A stretch of 64,000 nt of DNA from Amycolatopsis sp. WAC 01376 (lineage in GTDB: Bacteria; Actinomycetota; Actinomycetes; Mycobacteriales; Pseudonocardiaceae): the NCBI RefSeq assembly GCF_003947415.1, contig NZ_QHKL01000003.1, positions 496,001 through 560,000 on the forward strand, written 5' to 3'. The notes beneath the pieces were generated by a model. That model searched no databases, was not told the origin of the DNA, and saw only the letters and a program-made list of their open reading frames with translations. Below, piece by piece: positions 31,346 to 40,004 of the stretch (positions within the stretch are counted from its first letter, which is position 1; every line of letters begins with the position of its first letter). A program made the position numbers and the translations under genes.

Positions 31346-32149
31346 TTAGCGGCTCGGAGCGGGTCCGGACTGGCATTTCGGGCAGAACCAGGTCGGCCTC
31401 GCCTGGTGTCCGGCACCCTGGGGCGCGACCCGGAGCGGTCCGCCGCAGCGGAAGCAACCTTGTTTGGTCCGTTCGTAGACCCAGTGTTCACGGCCGCGGC
31501 GCAGATCGCCGGTGGTCGTCTGCGAGGTGCGCCAGGCGTTGGTCTTCAGCAGCTTGCGCCCGAGCGCGACGGCCTTCGCCGGGTCCACTTCGGACACCGG
31601 CGTCCATGGTGTGACGCCGAGCAGGAAGCACATCTCGACCTTGTACATGTTGCCGATCCCCGCCATGATCCGCTGATCCAGCAAGGCATCGCCCAGTTCG
31701 CGATCCGGGTCCGCGGCCAGCGCGGCCGCCGCCAGCTCCGCGAGTTCGTCCGTCCACTGTGGATCGAGCAGATCCGGGCCGAGGTGGCCGACCAAGCGGT
31801 GCTCTTCGTCCGTGGGCACGAGTTCGAGGTCGTGCACGCGGAAACCGATCGCCTGCAGATCCTCGGTGGCGAGGATGACCCTCGCCTGATGCGCCGGGTT
31901 GCGCCAGCGCGCGCCTGCCCGGTAGACGTCCCACTTGCCGTCCATCCGCAGGTGGCTGTGCAACGTGATCTCGTCGGAGAACCGCGTCAGCAGATGTTTG
32001 CCGACCGTGCCGACGCCGAGCACGTCGCGTCCGGCGAGATCCGTCGTCGCCAGCTGAGGGACCCTGAACTCGCCTCGCAGCAAGGTCTTCCCGGCCAGTG
32101 CCTTGTCGAGGACCTTGCCTGCGAGGAAGACGGTGTCGCCTTCGGGCAT
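31346..32149 (-). CDS. nei: Fpg/Nei-family DNA glycosylase (endonuclease VIII, Nei2 type)
   Basis: The 267-residue base-excision-repair enzyme removes oxidised bases and cuts the abasic site. The N-terminus MPEGDTVF has the catalytic Pro2 and Glu3. HSHLRMDGKWDV near residue 64 and LLDQRIMAGIGNMYKVE near 157 (helix-two-turn-helix) bind DNA. The C-terminal zinc finger is CFRCGG plus FCPKCQ (four Cys, residues about 234-258). EGDTVF after the Pro marks Nei rather than Fpg. Full length. The parA stop lies six bases upstream on the same strand, so parA-nei form one operon. Confidence 0.94.
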   Translation of the reverse strand: MPEGDTVFLAGKVLDKALAGKTLLRGEFRVPQLATTDLAGRDVLGVGTVGKHLLTRFSDEITLHSHLRMDGKWDVYRAGARWRNPAHQARVILATEDLQAIGFRVHDLELVPTDEEHRLVGHLGPDLLDPQWTDELAELAAAALAADPDRELGDALLDQRIMAGIGNMYKVEMCFLLGVTPWTPVSEVDPAKAVALGRKLLKTNAWRTSQTTTGDLRRGREHWVYERTKQGCFRCGGPLRVAPQGAGHQARPTWFCPKCQSGPAPSR

Positions 32150-32155
32150 CGGACG

Positions 32156-33022
32156 TCAGCCCGTGCCGGTGTCGCTCAGCTTGGCGGGCCTTTCGGTGGT
32201 CTCCGGATCCTCGTCGCCGCGGACGCGATGCCGTCCGGCCCGGCTCGAGCGCAGCACCTTCGCCAGCACCATGTTGAAGGTGAGCGCGATCTCCTGCGCG
32301 CCGGGGGAGTGCCATTCGTGGATCGGGCTGCACGCGCCTTGGGCCTGCTGCACCGCGAGCCTGTCCGGGATGGCCGTCGGCATCACCAGCGGGCCGAAGT
32401 TCTCCCGCAGTTCGGCAACGCGGAACTGGTGCTCGTAGGAACGCACGCGGAGCTTGTTGACCACGACACCGATCGGCCGCAGCCCCGGGTTCTGCTCCTC
32501 GCGGATCTTCTCGATCGCCTCGAGCGCCCGCCGGGCGCCGGAGACGGCGTACATCGTCGGCTCGGTGACGATCAGGGCGCTGTCCGCGGCCACCAACGCG
32601 GAGCGGGTCAGCCTGCCCAGCGACGGCGGGCAGTCGAGGATCACCAGTTCGTAGGGTTCCTCGCGCAGCGGGTTCGTGTGCAGTTCGTCGAGCGCGCGCG
32701 AGAGATTCTCCAGACGGCGGTTGTCGGCGTCGGGTTCGTTGAGCATTTCGAGCTCTTCGGCGCCGACGAGGACGTCGATCCGGTCGCTCCACACGCTGGG
32801 CGCGATCGCTCGTTCGAGCACTGAGCGCACCGGCGTCTCCAGGACGTCGGCCAGCGTGCGGTCGGTGAGGGGCGGGTCCAGCGAGGTGGTGGCGTTGCCT
32901 TGCGGGTCGAGGTCGGCCACGAGAGTCCGGGCGCCCCTACGCAGCGCGGCGGACGCGACACCGAGGGCGACCGTCGTTTTACCGACGCCACCCTTCAGGC
33001 TGAGAACAGCGACCGTGTGCAC
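32156..33022 (-). CDS. ParA-family ATPase
   Basis: The 288-residue protein is a deviant-Walker ATPase of the ParA/Soj/MinD class: SLKGGVGKTTVALG near residue 8 holds Walker A with the signature Lys, DLDPQGNATTSLDPPL near 38 the A' motif, and VILDCPPSLG near 125 Walker B. There is no ParB gene beside it, so it is probably an orphan, like Rv3213c of M. tuberculosis, rather than the main chromosome-partition ParA. The N-terminus is trimmed to GTG 33022: TAGGCT lies seven bases before it with no Shine-Dalgarno sequence, a leaderless pattern, and the fold starts at once. Divergent from a methyltransferase gene. Confidence 0.9.
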   Translation of the reverse strand: MHTVAVLSLKGGVGKTTVALGVASAALRRGARTLVADLDPQGNATTSLDPPLTDRTLADVLETPVRSVLERAIAPSVWSDRIDVLVGAEELEMLNEPDADNRRLENLSRALDELHTNPLREEPYELVILDCPPSLGRLTRSALVAADSALIVTEPTMYAVSGARRALEAIEKIREEQNPGLRPIGVVVNKLRVRSYEHQFRVAELRENFGPLVMPTAIPDRLAVQQAQGACSPIHEWHSPGAQEIALTFNMVLAKVLRSSRAGRHRVRGDEDPETTERPAKLSDTGTG

Positions 33023-33131
33023 TCGATACAGCCTACGGGCAGTCGGCGGGGTGGCTCCTTGGCAAGGTGTCGAACACCGCATCGGACTACACCCGGCGGC
33101 GCCCGGAAGGCGGGCATTACCCTGTGCGTTT

Positions 33132-33863
33132 ATGAAGACGGACACCGTGGCCACGCGGGGATCGGGGGCGGTTCGCCGGGTTCTCGAAGCAGAACTCCGG
33201 GCCGCACGGGCGCGAGGCGCACAACAGCCGCACGTCGTCGACGTCGGCGGCGGCAGCGGCGGCTGGGCGGTGCCGCTCGCCTCGGCGGGCTGCCTGGTGA
33301 CCGTCGTCGAGCCGAACCCCAACGCGCTGGCGACCCTGCGCCGCCGCGCCGAGGAAGAGGGCGTCTCCGGCAGCATCACGGTGATCGCCGACGACTCCGA
33401 CGCGCTCGGCGCCCACGTCGCGGACGGCTCGGCCGACCTCGTCCTCGCGCACGGGCTGCTCGAAGTCGTCGACGACCCGGCGCTGGTGCTCGCCGCGCTG
33501 GCCGCCGCGGTCAAACCCGGCGGCGCGGTCTCGGTGCTGGTGGCGAACCGCCACGCCGCGATCCTCCAGCGTGCGCTGGCCGGACGGCTCGGCGAGGCAC
33601 GGGAACTGCTCGCGGCGGAGAGCGGCGTGCTCGGTGGCGGCCGGGAGACCGTGCTGCGGCGCTTCGACGCCGAAGCCCTCCGCACGCAGCTGATCGACGT
33701 GGGGCTCGAGGTGACTTCGCTCCAGGGCGACGGCGTCGTGGCGGACTTCGTGCCCGGCGGCGTGCGGGAAGAGGAGCTGACGGAGTTCGAGCTGGCGGCG
33801 GCGTCGGTTCCGCCGCTGCGGGACATCTCCAGCAGGCTGCACTTCCTGGCCCACCGCCCCTGA
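33132..33863 (+). CDS. Class I SAM-dependent methyltransferase
   Basis: The 243-residue protein has motif I VVDVGGGSGGWAVPLA near residue 35, the acidic loop VEPNPNALATLRRRA near 60, IADDSDALG near 83 and DLVLAHGLLEVVDDPALVL near 100. It is of the methyltransf_11/25 type with unknown acceptor. In related actinobacteria a similar gene is found near dinB and the dcw cluster, but no pathway link is shown. ATG 33132 has TACCCT at 33118-33123 eight bases upstream and no Shine-Dalgarno sequence, so it may be leaderless. A long hairpin follows the stop. Confidence 0.9.
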   Translation: MKTDTVATRGSGAVRRVLEAELRAARARGAQQPHVVDVGGGSGGWAVPLASAGCLVTVVEPNPNALATLRRRAEEEGVSGSITVIADDSDALGAHVADGSADLVLAHGLLEVVDDPALVLAALAAAVKPGGAVSVLVANRHAAILQRALAGRLGEARELLAAESGVLGGGRETVLRRFDAEALRTQLIDVGLEVTSLQGDGVVADFVPGGVREEELTEFELAAASVPPLRDISSRLHFLAHRP

Positions 33864-33916
33864 CCCCTCGTGAGACTTGACAGTCAGGCGCTCACGTGAG
33901 TTCTCGCGGTCGTGGG

Positions 33917-33975
33917 GATGTCGTGAAGGGCCCCTTTGAGACGTTGAAGGTCTCAAAGGGGCCCTTCACGACATC
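33917..33975 (+). terminator. 26-bp-arm hairpin after the methyltransferase gene
   Basis: Arms beginning GATGTCGTGAAGGGCCCCTT (33917-33942) and their exact complement (33950-33975) enclose a 7-base loop. It shares its sequence plan with the hairpin at 36091-36149. Confidence 0.85.
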
Positions 33976-34030
33976 CGAGCTCGACGCCGGCCACCGGAAG
34001 ACTGTCGGTGGTCCGGGCTAGCTTCTGCCT

Positions 34031-35278
34031 GTGGGACGAAACGCTGAACTGCCCGGTGGGATGGCCCGCTACCGGGTGACGACCGGGGCCACCACCTGGC
34101 CCGACGACACCGGCTGCGGTCTGTTGCACGTCGACATGGACGCCTTCTTCGTGTCCTGTGAGCTGCGCACACGACCGGAGCTGGCGGGAAAGCCCGTGGT
34201 CGTCTCCGGCGGCGGCCCGAGGTCGGTCGTCGCGGCCGCGAGTTACGCCGCGCGCGAGTTCGGTGTGCGGTCGGCCATGCCGTTCTCGACCGCCAAACGG
34301 CTCTGCCCGCAGCTGATCTGCATCACCCCGACACCGGGGTTGTACGGCGAGGTGTCGAAGGGGGTCATGGGGATCTTCCGCGAGCTGACGCCGCTGGTGG
34401 AGCCGCTGAGCCTGGACGAGGCCTTCCTGGACGTCAGCGGGGCGCTCAAACGGCTGGACTCCTCGCCCGCCCGGCTCGGCGCCTGGATCCGGGAGCGGGT
34501 CGCCGCCGATTTCGGGATCAGCTGCTCGGTCGGCGTCGCGAAGGTCAAGTTCGTCGCCAAACTGGCGTCCGGGATGGCGAAACCGGACGGCATGGTCGTC
34601 GTTCCCGCGGCCGAGACGCTCGCGTTCCTGCACCCGCTGCCGGTGTCGGCGCTGTGGGGCGTCGGCAAGCGCACCGAGGAGCACCTGCGGCAGCAGGGCC
34701 TCGACACCATCGCCGACGTCGCCGCCGCCCCGCTGCCCAGGCTGAGGCGGTCGCTCGGACGGGCGCTGGGGGAGCACCTGTTCGCGCTCGCGCGCGGCCA
34801 CGACGAGCGCGAGGTCGTCCCGGAGACGCCGGACAAGTCGATCGGCGCCGAAGTGACCTTCGACGTCGACCTCCACGACCGCTCGGCGCTCGGGCTCGAA
34901 CTGCTCCGGCTGTCCGAACGCGTGGCCGCCACCCTGCGCCGCCGCGGGCTGCGCGGGCGGACGGTGTCGATCAAGGTCCGGTTCGCGGATTTCAAGACCA
35001 TCACCCGCGCCAGGACAACCGCCGTGCCGGTGGATGTGGCCCGCGACATCCACCGCACCGCTGTCGAGCTCCTCGCCGAGCACGCGCCGACGGGCGCAGT
35101 CCGCCTGATCGGCGTAAGAGTCGAGGGATTGGACACGGAGAGTGATGGAGAACAGCTGCTTTTCGACTCACCGGAGCCCCGTTGGCGGGACGCGGAACTC
35201 GCCGCCGACGTCGCGAGGTCTAAGTTCGGTGACGGCGCGGTGCGGCCCGCGTCACTGCTGACCCCCCGTGACCAGTGA
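34031..35278 (+). CDS. dinB: DNA polymerase IV (DinB, Y-family)
   Basis: The 415-residue lesion-bypass polymerase has catalytic motif HVDMDAFFVSCE near residue 34 (first metal-binding Asp) and LSLDEAFLDVSG near 131 (Asp-Glu pair). The steric region SYAAREFGVRSAMP lies near 72, SCSVGVAKVKFVAKLAS near 165, and little-finger domain motifs follow from about residue 260. QLLF near 378 could be the beta-clamp binding peptide. GTG 34031 has TAGCTT (34019-34024) six bases upstream and no Shine-Dalgarno sequence, so it is taken as a leaderless start. No LexA box was seen in the short upstream gap. Full length. Confidence 0.96.
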   Translation: MGRNAELPGGMARYRVTTGATTWPDDTGCGLLHVDMDAFFVSCELRTRPELAGKPVVVSGGGPRSVVAAASYAAREFGVRSAMPFSTAKRLCPQLICITPTPGLYGEVSKGVMGIFRELTPLVEPLSLDEAFLDVSGALKRLDSSPARLGAWIRERVAADFGISCSVGVAKVKFVAKLASGMAKPDGMVVVPAAETLAFLHPLPVSALWGVGKRTEEHLRQQGLDTIADVAAAPLPRLRRSLGRALGEHLFALARGHDEREVVPETPDKSIGAEVTFDVDLHDRSALGLELLRLSERVAATLRRRGLRGRTVSIKVRFADFKTITRARTTAVPVDVARDIHRTAVELLAEHAPTGAVRLIGVRVEGLDTESDGEQLLFDSPEPRWRDAELAADVARSKFGDGAVRPASLLTPRDQ

Positions 35279-35475
35279 CATCGGCCGCTCGGCCGTCTTC
35301 GAGAGAGCCGCGTCGGGTGGTTTCGGCCAATTTGATCCCTTCTGGATACGGGATCGGGTAGTCGGACGAGCGCGGGGCTCGTATCCTGGACAGAGACACC
35401 CCGCCTGGGGTTGTCTGTTGGGTCCATGACGTTGCGCGGCCCGGCGCCCGCGACAGCTGTGCCGGAGGAGGAAAG

Positions 35476-35892
35476 ATGCCACTCTCCGAGCATGAGCAGC
35501 GGCTGCTCGATCAAATCGAGCGCGAGCTCTATGCCGAGGACCCCAAGTTCGCATCCACGGTGCGAGGCACCCGGTTGCGCCGCCCCGCCCGCCGACGGCG
35601 TTTGCAGGGCATCGCCCTGTTCGTAGTGGGCGTCGCACTGTTGGTGCTCGGCGTGGTGGTCAACATCCGGGTCGCCGAAATTCCAGTGATCAGCGTGCTC
35701 GGGTTCCTCGTGATGTTCTTCGGAGTCATGATGGCCGTCACATCGATTCGGCAAGGAGCCGAAACGGAAGGCGGTAAGGACAGCGGTGGCCCGGGAGCCG
35801 GCGGAGGTGGCGGCGGCAAGTCGTCCCCGCGCCGGAGCTCGTTCACCCAGCGCATGGAAGAGCGCTTCCGGCAGCGCTTCGAGGAGCAGTAG
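35476..35892 (+). CDS. DUF3040 membrane protein
   Basis: The 138-residue protein begins MPLSEHEQRLLDQIERELYA, the DUF3040 hallmark. Basic residues follow, then two hydrophobic helices (about residues 45-66 and 70-90) and a Gly-rich charged tail. It is a small actinobacterial inner-membrane protein of unknown role; the M. tuberculosis homologue Rv2169c also lies just upstream of mraZ, so synteny is kept although other genes now intervene. GGAGGAGG before ATG 35476 is a strong ribosome-binding site. A TATCCT -10 candidate at 35379-35384 and a small hairpin in the leader lie in the 197-base gap after dinB. Confidence 0.9.
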   Translation: MPLSEHEQRLLDQIERELYAEDPKFASTVRGTRLRRPARRRRLQGIALFVVGVALLVLGVVVNIRVAEIPVISVLGFLVMFFGVMMAVTSIRQGAETEGGKDSGGPGAGGGGGGKSSPRRSSFTQRMEERFRQRFEEQ

Positions 35893-35902
35893 CTCTCACA
35901 CA

Positions 35903-35945
35903 CGCGAACATGCCGACGAGGCACCGCCTCGTCGGCATGTTCGCG
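35903..35945 (+). terminator. 20-bp-arm hairpin after the DUF3040 gene
   Basis: CGCGAACATGCCGACGAGGC (35903-35922), loop ACC, then the exact complement to 35945, eleven bases after the stop. Confidence 0.85.
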
Positions 35946-36014
35946 TTCTCATGCGCGGGGGCGTGGGCGGCCGTTGTCCGTGAAGGCCTCCTGCCCTCTG
36001 CTGAGCGAAGGGTT

Positions 36015-36075
36015 CTAGTACATGAAGGACCCCTTCCTTGCGTTAGGCGCAAGGAAGGGGTCCTTCATGTACTAG
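36015..36075. terminator. 28-bp-arm hairpin
   Basis: The left arm starts CTAGTACATGAAGGACCCCT (36015-36042), the loop is TTAGG, and the right arm is its exact complement. It is nearly the same sequence as the left arm of the inverted repeat at 48834-48890. Confidence 0.8.
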
Positions 36076-36090
36076 CGCCGCCCTGCCGCC

Positions 36091-36149
36091 GATGTCCTGA
36101 AGGCCCCCTTTGAGACGTTCAGCGTCTCAAAGGGGGCCTTCAGGACATC
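36091..36149. terminator. 27-bp-arm hairpin before the convergent transglutaminase gene
   Basis: The left arm starts GATGTCCTGAAGGCCCCCTT (36091-36117), the loop is TTCAG, and the right arm is its exact complement. It ends 57 bases from the transglutaminase stop and shares its plan with 33917-33975. Confidence 0.8.
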
Positions 36150-36206
36150 GAGGCCGCTGCGGTGGGTGGCTCGGCCGCCTACCGATCCGGCGCAGGAGCC
36201 CTGGCC

Positions 36207-38714
36207 TTACTTCCCTCGCCGCAGTGACCGCGGGAACAGGCGGCCCTTCCACGACATGGGCGCGTTTCGTTTCAGGCTCTTGCGCACCTCGTCGAAGGCC
36301 GGGCCCAGCTCCTGATCGTCCGCCGGCGTGTCCGAGTACCAGGACTTCTCCACGACGCCGATGACGGTCCGCAGGCCGGTGCGGCCTTCCTCGTCCAGAC
36401 GGTGCTTCTCGACGACCTTCCGGCCTGCCACCCGCACCGTGTCGCCGTCGGACAGCGGCAGGCCGCGGTCCGCGCATTCGTCCATCAGTTCCCGCCACGC
36501 CGCGTCGGCCGCGGCGGGGGAGTGGGACGCGATCTTCTGCAGCCGCAGCCGCCGCTTGATCTCCCGGATCGTCGTGGGCGTGCCGAGCACGCCGAGGACG
36601 ACCACCAGCGCCAGCGCGAACCACCACGACACCCAGGCCGCCAGGAACGCGAACGCCGCCACCCACAGGCCGATCGCGATCAGCGGCAGCCAGTTCGTCA
36701 CGTTCTGGTTGTCCAGGAACCCGTTGTCCTCGCGGTCCGCGGCCGCGGAGGCCCCAGGCCGCATCAGCGCCCGGTGTCTCAACCGGGACCGCACGATCGC
36801 GACCACCGTCAGCGCGGCCGCCAAGCCACCGAGGATCCCGGCGAGGATCGCGGGCCACAGCGGCTCTTCGTCCTGCTGACCACCGTCGCCGTCCGCGCCG
36901 AGGTCCGCGCCCGGGTCGCGGGGCGTGCCGGTGGCGCAGGCGGTCGACGCGGGCGCGCTCGGCACTTCCTGGGTGTCGTTGGTCGCGGAGCTGCTGGTGT
37001 CGGTCTGCAGATACGGCGGGACGACCGCGCGGCCGTCGAGCAGCGGGGTCGGGTCGAAGCTGACCCAGCCCTTCGTCTGGAAGTAGACCTCGACCCACGC
37101 GTGCGCGTCCTCGGAGCTGATCGAGAGGTAGTCGCCCTTCGGGGTCCCGGAGGTGAAGCCGATGGCGACCCGCGACGGGATGCCGACCGACCGCAGCATC
37201 ACGGCCATCGCGGACGCGTACTGCTCGCAGAATCCGCGTTTGCCGTTGAGGATGAAGTCGGCGAGCGCGTCGGAGTCGGTGGCGTCGGCGGTCTTGGTGT
37301 CGTAGACGAAGCCGTTCTGCGCGGTGAAGAACGACCAGATCGCCTGCGCCTTGTCGAAGTTGTTGGACTCGTTCTCCGTCAGCTGCTTGGCCTTCGCGGC
37401 GACCCGGGGATCGACGCGGTCGACCTGGACGAACTGCTGCGGTACCTCGGCGAGGCGGGGGTCGTCGAGCCGGAGCTCGTCCTTCGACGGTTCCTTGATC
37501 GACGCGGTCTCGGTGTAGGCGGGCGCGTTCTGCTTGGTCGTGGTGAACACGGCACCGCCGACCGGGTCGTACAGCCAGTTGTCGGCCAGCCCGTTGATCG
37601 ACCGCGGCGCGCCGTAGATCGGCAGCCAGTTGTCGACCCAGTTCGTCGGCTCGATCCGGATGTCCCGTGCGGGGCCGGCGCCGTCGTCGCCGGGAGCGGG
37701 CGGGAGGCCCTTGTTGGCCTGCACCCCCTGCTGGGCGCGGCCGTTCTGCGCCAGCCCCCAGCCCTTGTTCGGCGTGTACGTGTCGAGGGTGAAGGCGCGC
37801 AGCAGCCGTTTGTCCGCGCCCATCCCGTAGACCTTGAACAGTTCCACGTTCTCGCCCTGGTCGAGCAGGCCACGCAGCTGCGTGAACGGCTCGACACCGA
37901 AGCCGCCCGCACCACCGCGGCCGGTTCCCTCGGCGCCCGGGAGTTTGCCGACCGTGCCGATCCCGGTGACGGCCGTGCCGATCACCAGCCCCATCGCGAT
38001 CGCCGCGGCCACCACGCCGACGGGCGCGGACAAGGTGCTCGCCGAATTGCCCAGGCCCGGCGCCTCGCGGTTGCGCCAGCGGCGGTGCCGGTGGTTGCCG
38101 TCGACGGCGAGCAGCGCGGCGAACGCGGCCGCGCCCAGCAGGAACGTCCACCACGGCAGCATGTCTTCGGCCAGCGCCGCCGGGACGGCGTACACGCACA
38201 GCAGGACCAAACCGGTCGCGGCGGGCGCGGCGGCGGCCACGGCGAGCGTGTCGACCAGGACGGCGACCAAGCCGATCGCGATGGTGACCAGGCAGAGGAT
38301 CGGCGGCGTGCCCTCGATCGGGGGCAGTCCGACACGGATCTGTTCGGCCGCCGCGGCGAGTACGCCGCGCAGTTCTTCGAGCGCGTCCGGCCCGGGGATG
38401 ATCTTCAGGATCCCGCTGGTGGTGAACGCCCCGGTGATCAGGAACAGCAGTACCAGCAGCTGCGCCAGGCCGACGACGATGGTCGGCGCGCGCAGCGAGC
38501 GCAGGGCGAGCCCGGTGGAGGCGATCAGCACGACGGCGACCAGCAGGTAGCCGAACCACGCCCACCCGGAGACGACGCCGGTGAGCGAGGTCGAGGCGAA
38601 CAGCGTGGCGAGCCCGGCCGCGACCGGGGCGAGCACACTGCTCGTCCAGACCGGCGGCGGCGCTTCGGGACGCGGGCGGGGGGTGTGCGGGCGAGGTGGC
38701 GCGGTCGCGGTCAC
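36207..38714 (-). CDS. Transglutaminase-like membrane protein (DUF3488/DUF4129 type)
   Basis: The 835-residue protein has six to seven hydrophobic segments in residues 20-260, an extracytoplasmic transglutaminase core, one or two late membrane segments (about 640 and 690) and a charged cytoplasmic tail. The core has the catalytic Cys in GFCEQYASAMAVMLRSVGIP near residue 494 and the His and Asp in SEDAHAWVEVYF and FDPTP after it. It is the standard third member of MoxR-DUF58-transglutaminase operons, whose joint role, perhaps folding or cross-linking at the cell surface, is unproven. GTG 38714 overlaps the DUF58 stop (GTGA). The upstream frame extension is rejected. Confidence 0.92.
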   Translation of the reverse strand: MTATAPPRPHTPRPRPEAPPPVWTSSVLAPVAAGLATLFASTSLTGVVSGWAWFGYLLVAVVLIASTGLALRSLRAPTIVVGLAQLLVLLFLITGAFTTSGILKIIPGPDALEELRGVLAAAAEQIRVGLPPIEGTPPILCLVTIAIGLVAVLVDTLAVAAAAPAATGLVLLCVYAVPAALAEDMLPWWTFLLGAAAFAALLAVDGNHRHRRWRNREAPGLGNSASTLSAPVGVVAAAIAMGLVIGTAVTGIGTVGKLPGAEGTGRGGAGGFGVEPFTQLRGLLDQGENVELFKVYGMGADKRLLRAFTLDTYTPNKGWGLAQNGRAQQGVQANKGLPPAPGDDGAGPARDIRIEPTNWVDNWLPIYGAPRSINGLADNWLYDPVGGAVFTTTKQNAPAYTETASIKEPSKDELRLDDPRLAEVPQQFVQVDRVDPRVAAKAKQLTENESNNFDKAQAIWSFFTAQNGFVYDTKTADATDSDALADFILNGKRGFCEQYASAMAVMLRSVGIPSRVAIGFTSGTPKGDYLSISSEDAHAWVEVYFQTKGWVSFDPTPLLDGRAVVPPYLQTDTSSSATNDTQEVPSAPASTACATGTPRDPGADLGADGDGGQQDEEPLWPAILAGILGGLAAALTVVAIVRSRLRHRALMRPGASAAADREDNGFLDNQNVTNWLPLIAIGLWVAAFAFLAAWVSWWFALALVVVLGVLGTPTTIREIKRRLRLQKIASHSPAAADAAWRELMDECADRGLPLSDGDTVRVAGRKVVEKHRLDEEGRTGLRTVIGVVEKSWYSDTPADDQELGPAFDEVRKSLKRNAPMSWKGRLFPRSLRRGK

Positions 38715-39985
38715 AGGCCGCCTCCGATCAGCGTGCCCCGGCGGGTGGCCGTCTGGCACAGTTCGGCCCACACCTGCTGCATCGGCGATCCGGGTCCGGC
38801 GACGACGACGCCCCAGCCCGCGGCGCGCAGCAGCGCCACCGACTCCTCGGTGGCGGCGGCGCGGTTCTCCGGGCGGTTGACGCCGGAGGACCAGCCGGGG
38901 GTGTCGAGCAGCACGGCGAGGCTCCGGATCCCGCGCGGGCGGTACCGGGACAGTTCGTGCACGGATTCGTTGCTGACGGTGCCGAGCACGGCGATGAGTT
39001 CCTGTCCTTCGGCCGGGTCGTGGCCGAGGGTGATGTCGCGCTGGTGCGCGGGCTGGAGCGCGGCGAGGACGTCGAGCACGACGTTGTCGTAGTGCTCGCC
39101 ACCCTCACCGGGGGTGTCTGCCAAGGTCTGGCCGTGTTCGGTGATCAGCCGGACGCGGTGACCGGAGCGGCGCAGGTGCAGGCCGACCGAAGCGGCGAAC
39201 GAGACGGCCCATTCGAGGCTCGCGGCGGGACCGGTGCCGTGGTGCGCGGCGGCGCGGTGGTCCAGCAGCACCGTCGTGCCGCCACGCCAGGGCCGTTCCT
39301 CGACGCGGACCATGATCTCGTCGCGGCGGGCGGTGGAGCGCCAGTGGACCTTCCGCAGGTCGTCGCCCTGGCGGTACTGCCGGACGATCACGTCCGCCTC
39401 GCCCTGTCCGGCGTGCAGGCGGATGCTGCCGTCGTCGCCGGCCCCGATCCCGGCGCCGCTGGGCAGCCCCCACAGGCCGACCACCTTCGGCACGACGACC
39501 AGCCGGGAATGCCCGATCAGCTCACGTTCGAACTCGCACAGCCCGAACGGGTCGGTGATCGTCGCCCGCAGCGGGCCGACCTGCTGGATCCCGCGCAGCA
39601 CCGGCTGAAGCGGATAACGCAGCGCGACCCGGCGATCGTGGGGGAGCCGTTCGACGACGAACCGCGGCCGCGAACCCAGCGCGTACGGCACACCGTCTTC
39701 GAGCAGCACCTCGCCGGCCGGGAGCCTGCCGTCGCGCCAGAGTTCGAGCTGGACCTCGCCCGGCGAGCCGACGGAGACCCGCTCCGGGCGCAGCGAGCGG
39801 GCCGCGCCCAGCCGCAGCCGGGTCGCCGAGATGAAGAAGGCGACCAGCAGCGGCAGGGCGATGACGAACACCGCGACCCGCAGCAGATCCCGTTCGTTGA
39901 GCACGAACGAACAAGCCGCCGCGGCGACGCCGGCGGCGAGGAGGCAGCGGCCGCGTGTGGTCAGGCCGGACAGCGCACGCAGCAT
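38711..39985 (-). CDS. DUF58 domain protein
   Basis: The 424-residue protein has two N-terminal hydrophobic helices (about residues 12-52), a beta-rich middle and the DUF58 motif VRQYRQGDDLRKVHWRSTAR near residue 200. A von Willebrand A-like fold follows (TTVLLDHRAA near 236). DUF58 proteins accompany MoxR ATPases and are thought to be their metal-ion-dependent partners. It starts 19 bases after the moxR stop and overlaps the transglutaminase start by four bases, so the three genes form one transcript. Full length for the family. Confidence 0.93.
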   Translation of the reverse strand: MLRALSGLTTRGRCLLAAGVAAAACSFVLNERDLLRVAVFVIALPLLVAFFISATRLRLGAARSLRPERVSVGSPGEVQLELWRDGRLPAGEVLLEDGVPYALGSRPRFVVERLPHDRRVALRYPLQPVLRGIQQVGPLRATITDPFGLCEFERELIGHSRLVVVPKVVGLWGLPSGAGIGAGDDGSIRLHAGQGEADVIVRQYRQGDDLRKVHWRSTARRDEIMVRVEERPWRGGTTVLLDHRAAAHHGTGPAASLEWAVSFAASVGLHLRRSGHRVRLITEHGQTLADTPGEGGEHYDNVVLDVLAALQPAHQRDITLGHDPAEGQELIAVLGTVSNESVHELSRYRPRGIRSLAVLLDTPGWSSGVNRPENRAAATEESVALLRAAGWGVVVAGPGSPMQQVWAELCQTATRRGTLIGGGL

Positions 39986-40004
39986 GGCTGTGTCTCTTTT
40001 TCTC

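Noticed and set aside
32156..33022. Chromosomal parA of a parABS system or plasmid origin
   Set aside because: No parB gene, parS-like sites, gid genes or origin features are nearby; it is an orphan ParA beside nei.
36402..39092. 896-codon plus-strand frame across the transglutaminase and DUF58 genes
   Set aside because: Composition is Arg/His/Gly/Asp-rich shadow sequence; the opposite strand encodes two complete known proteins with active-site motifs.
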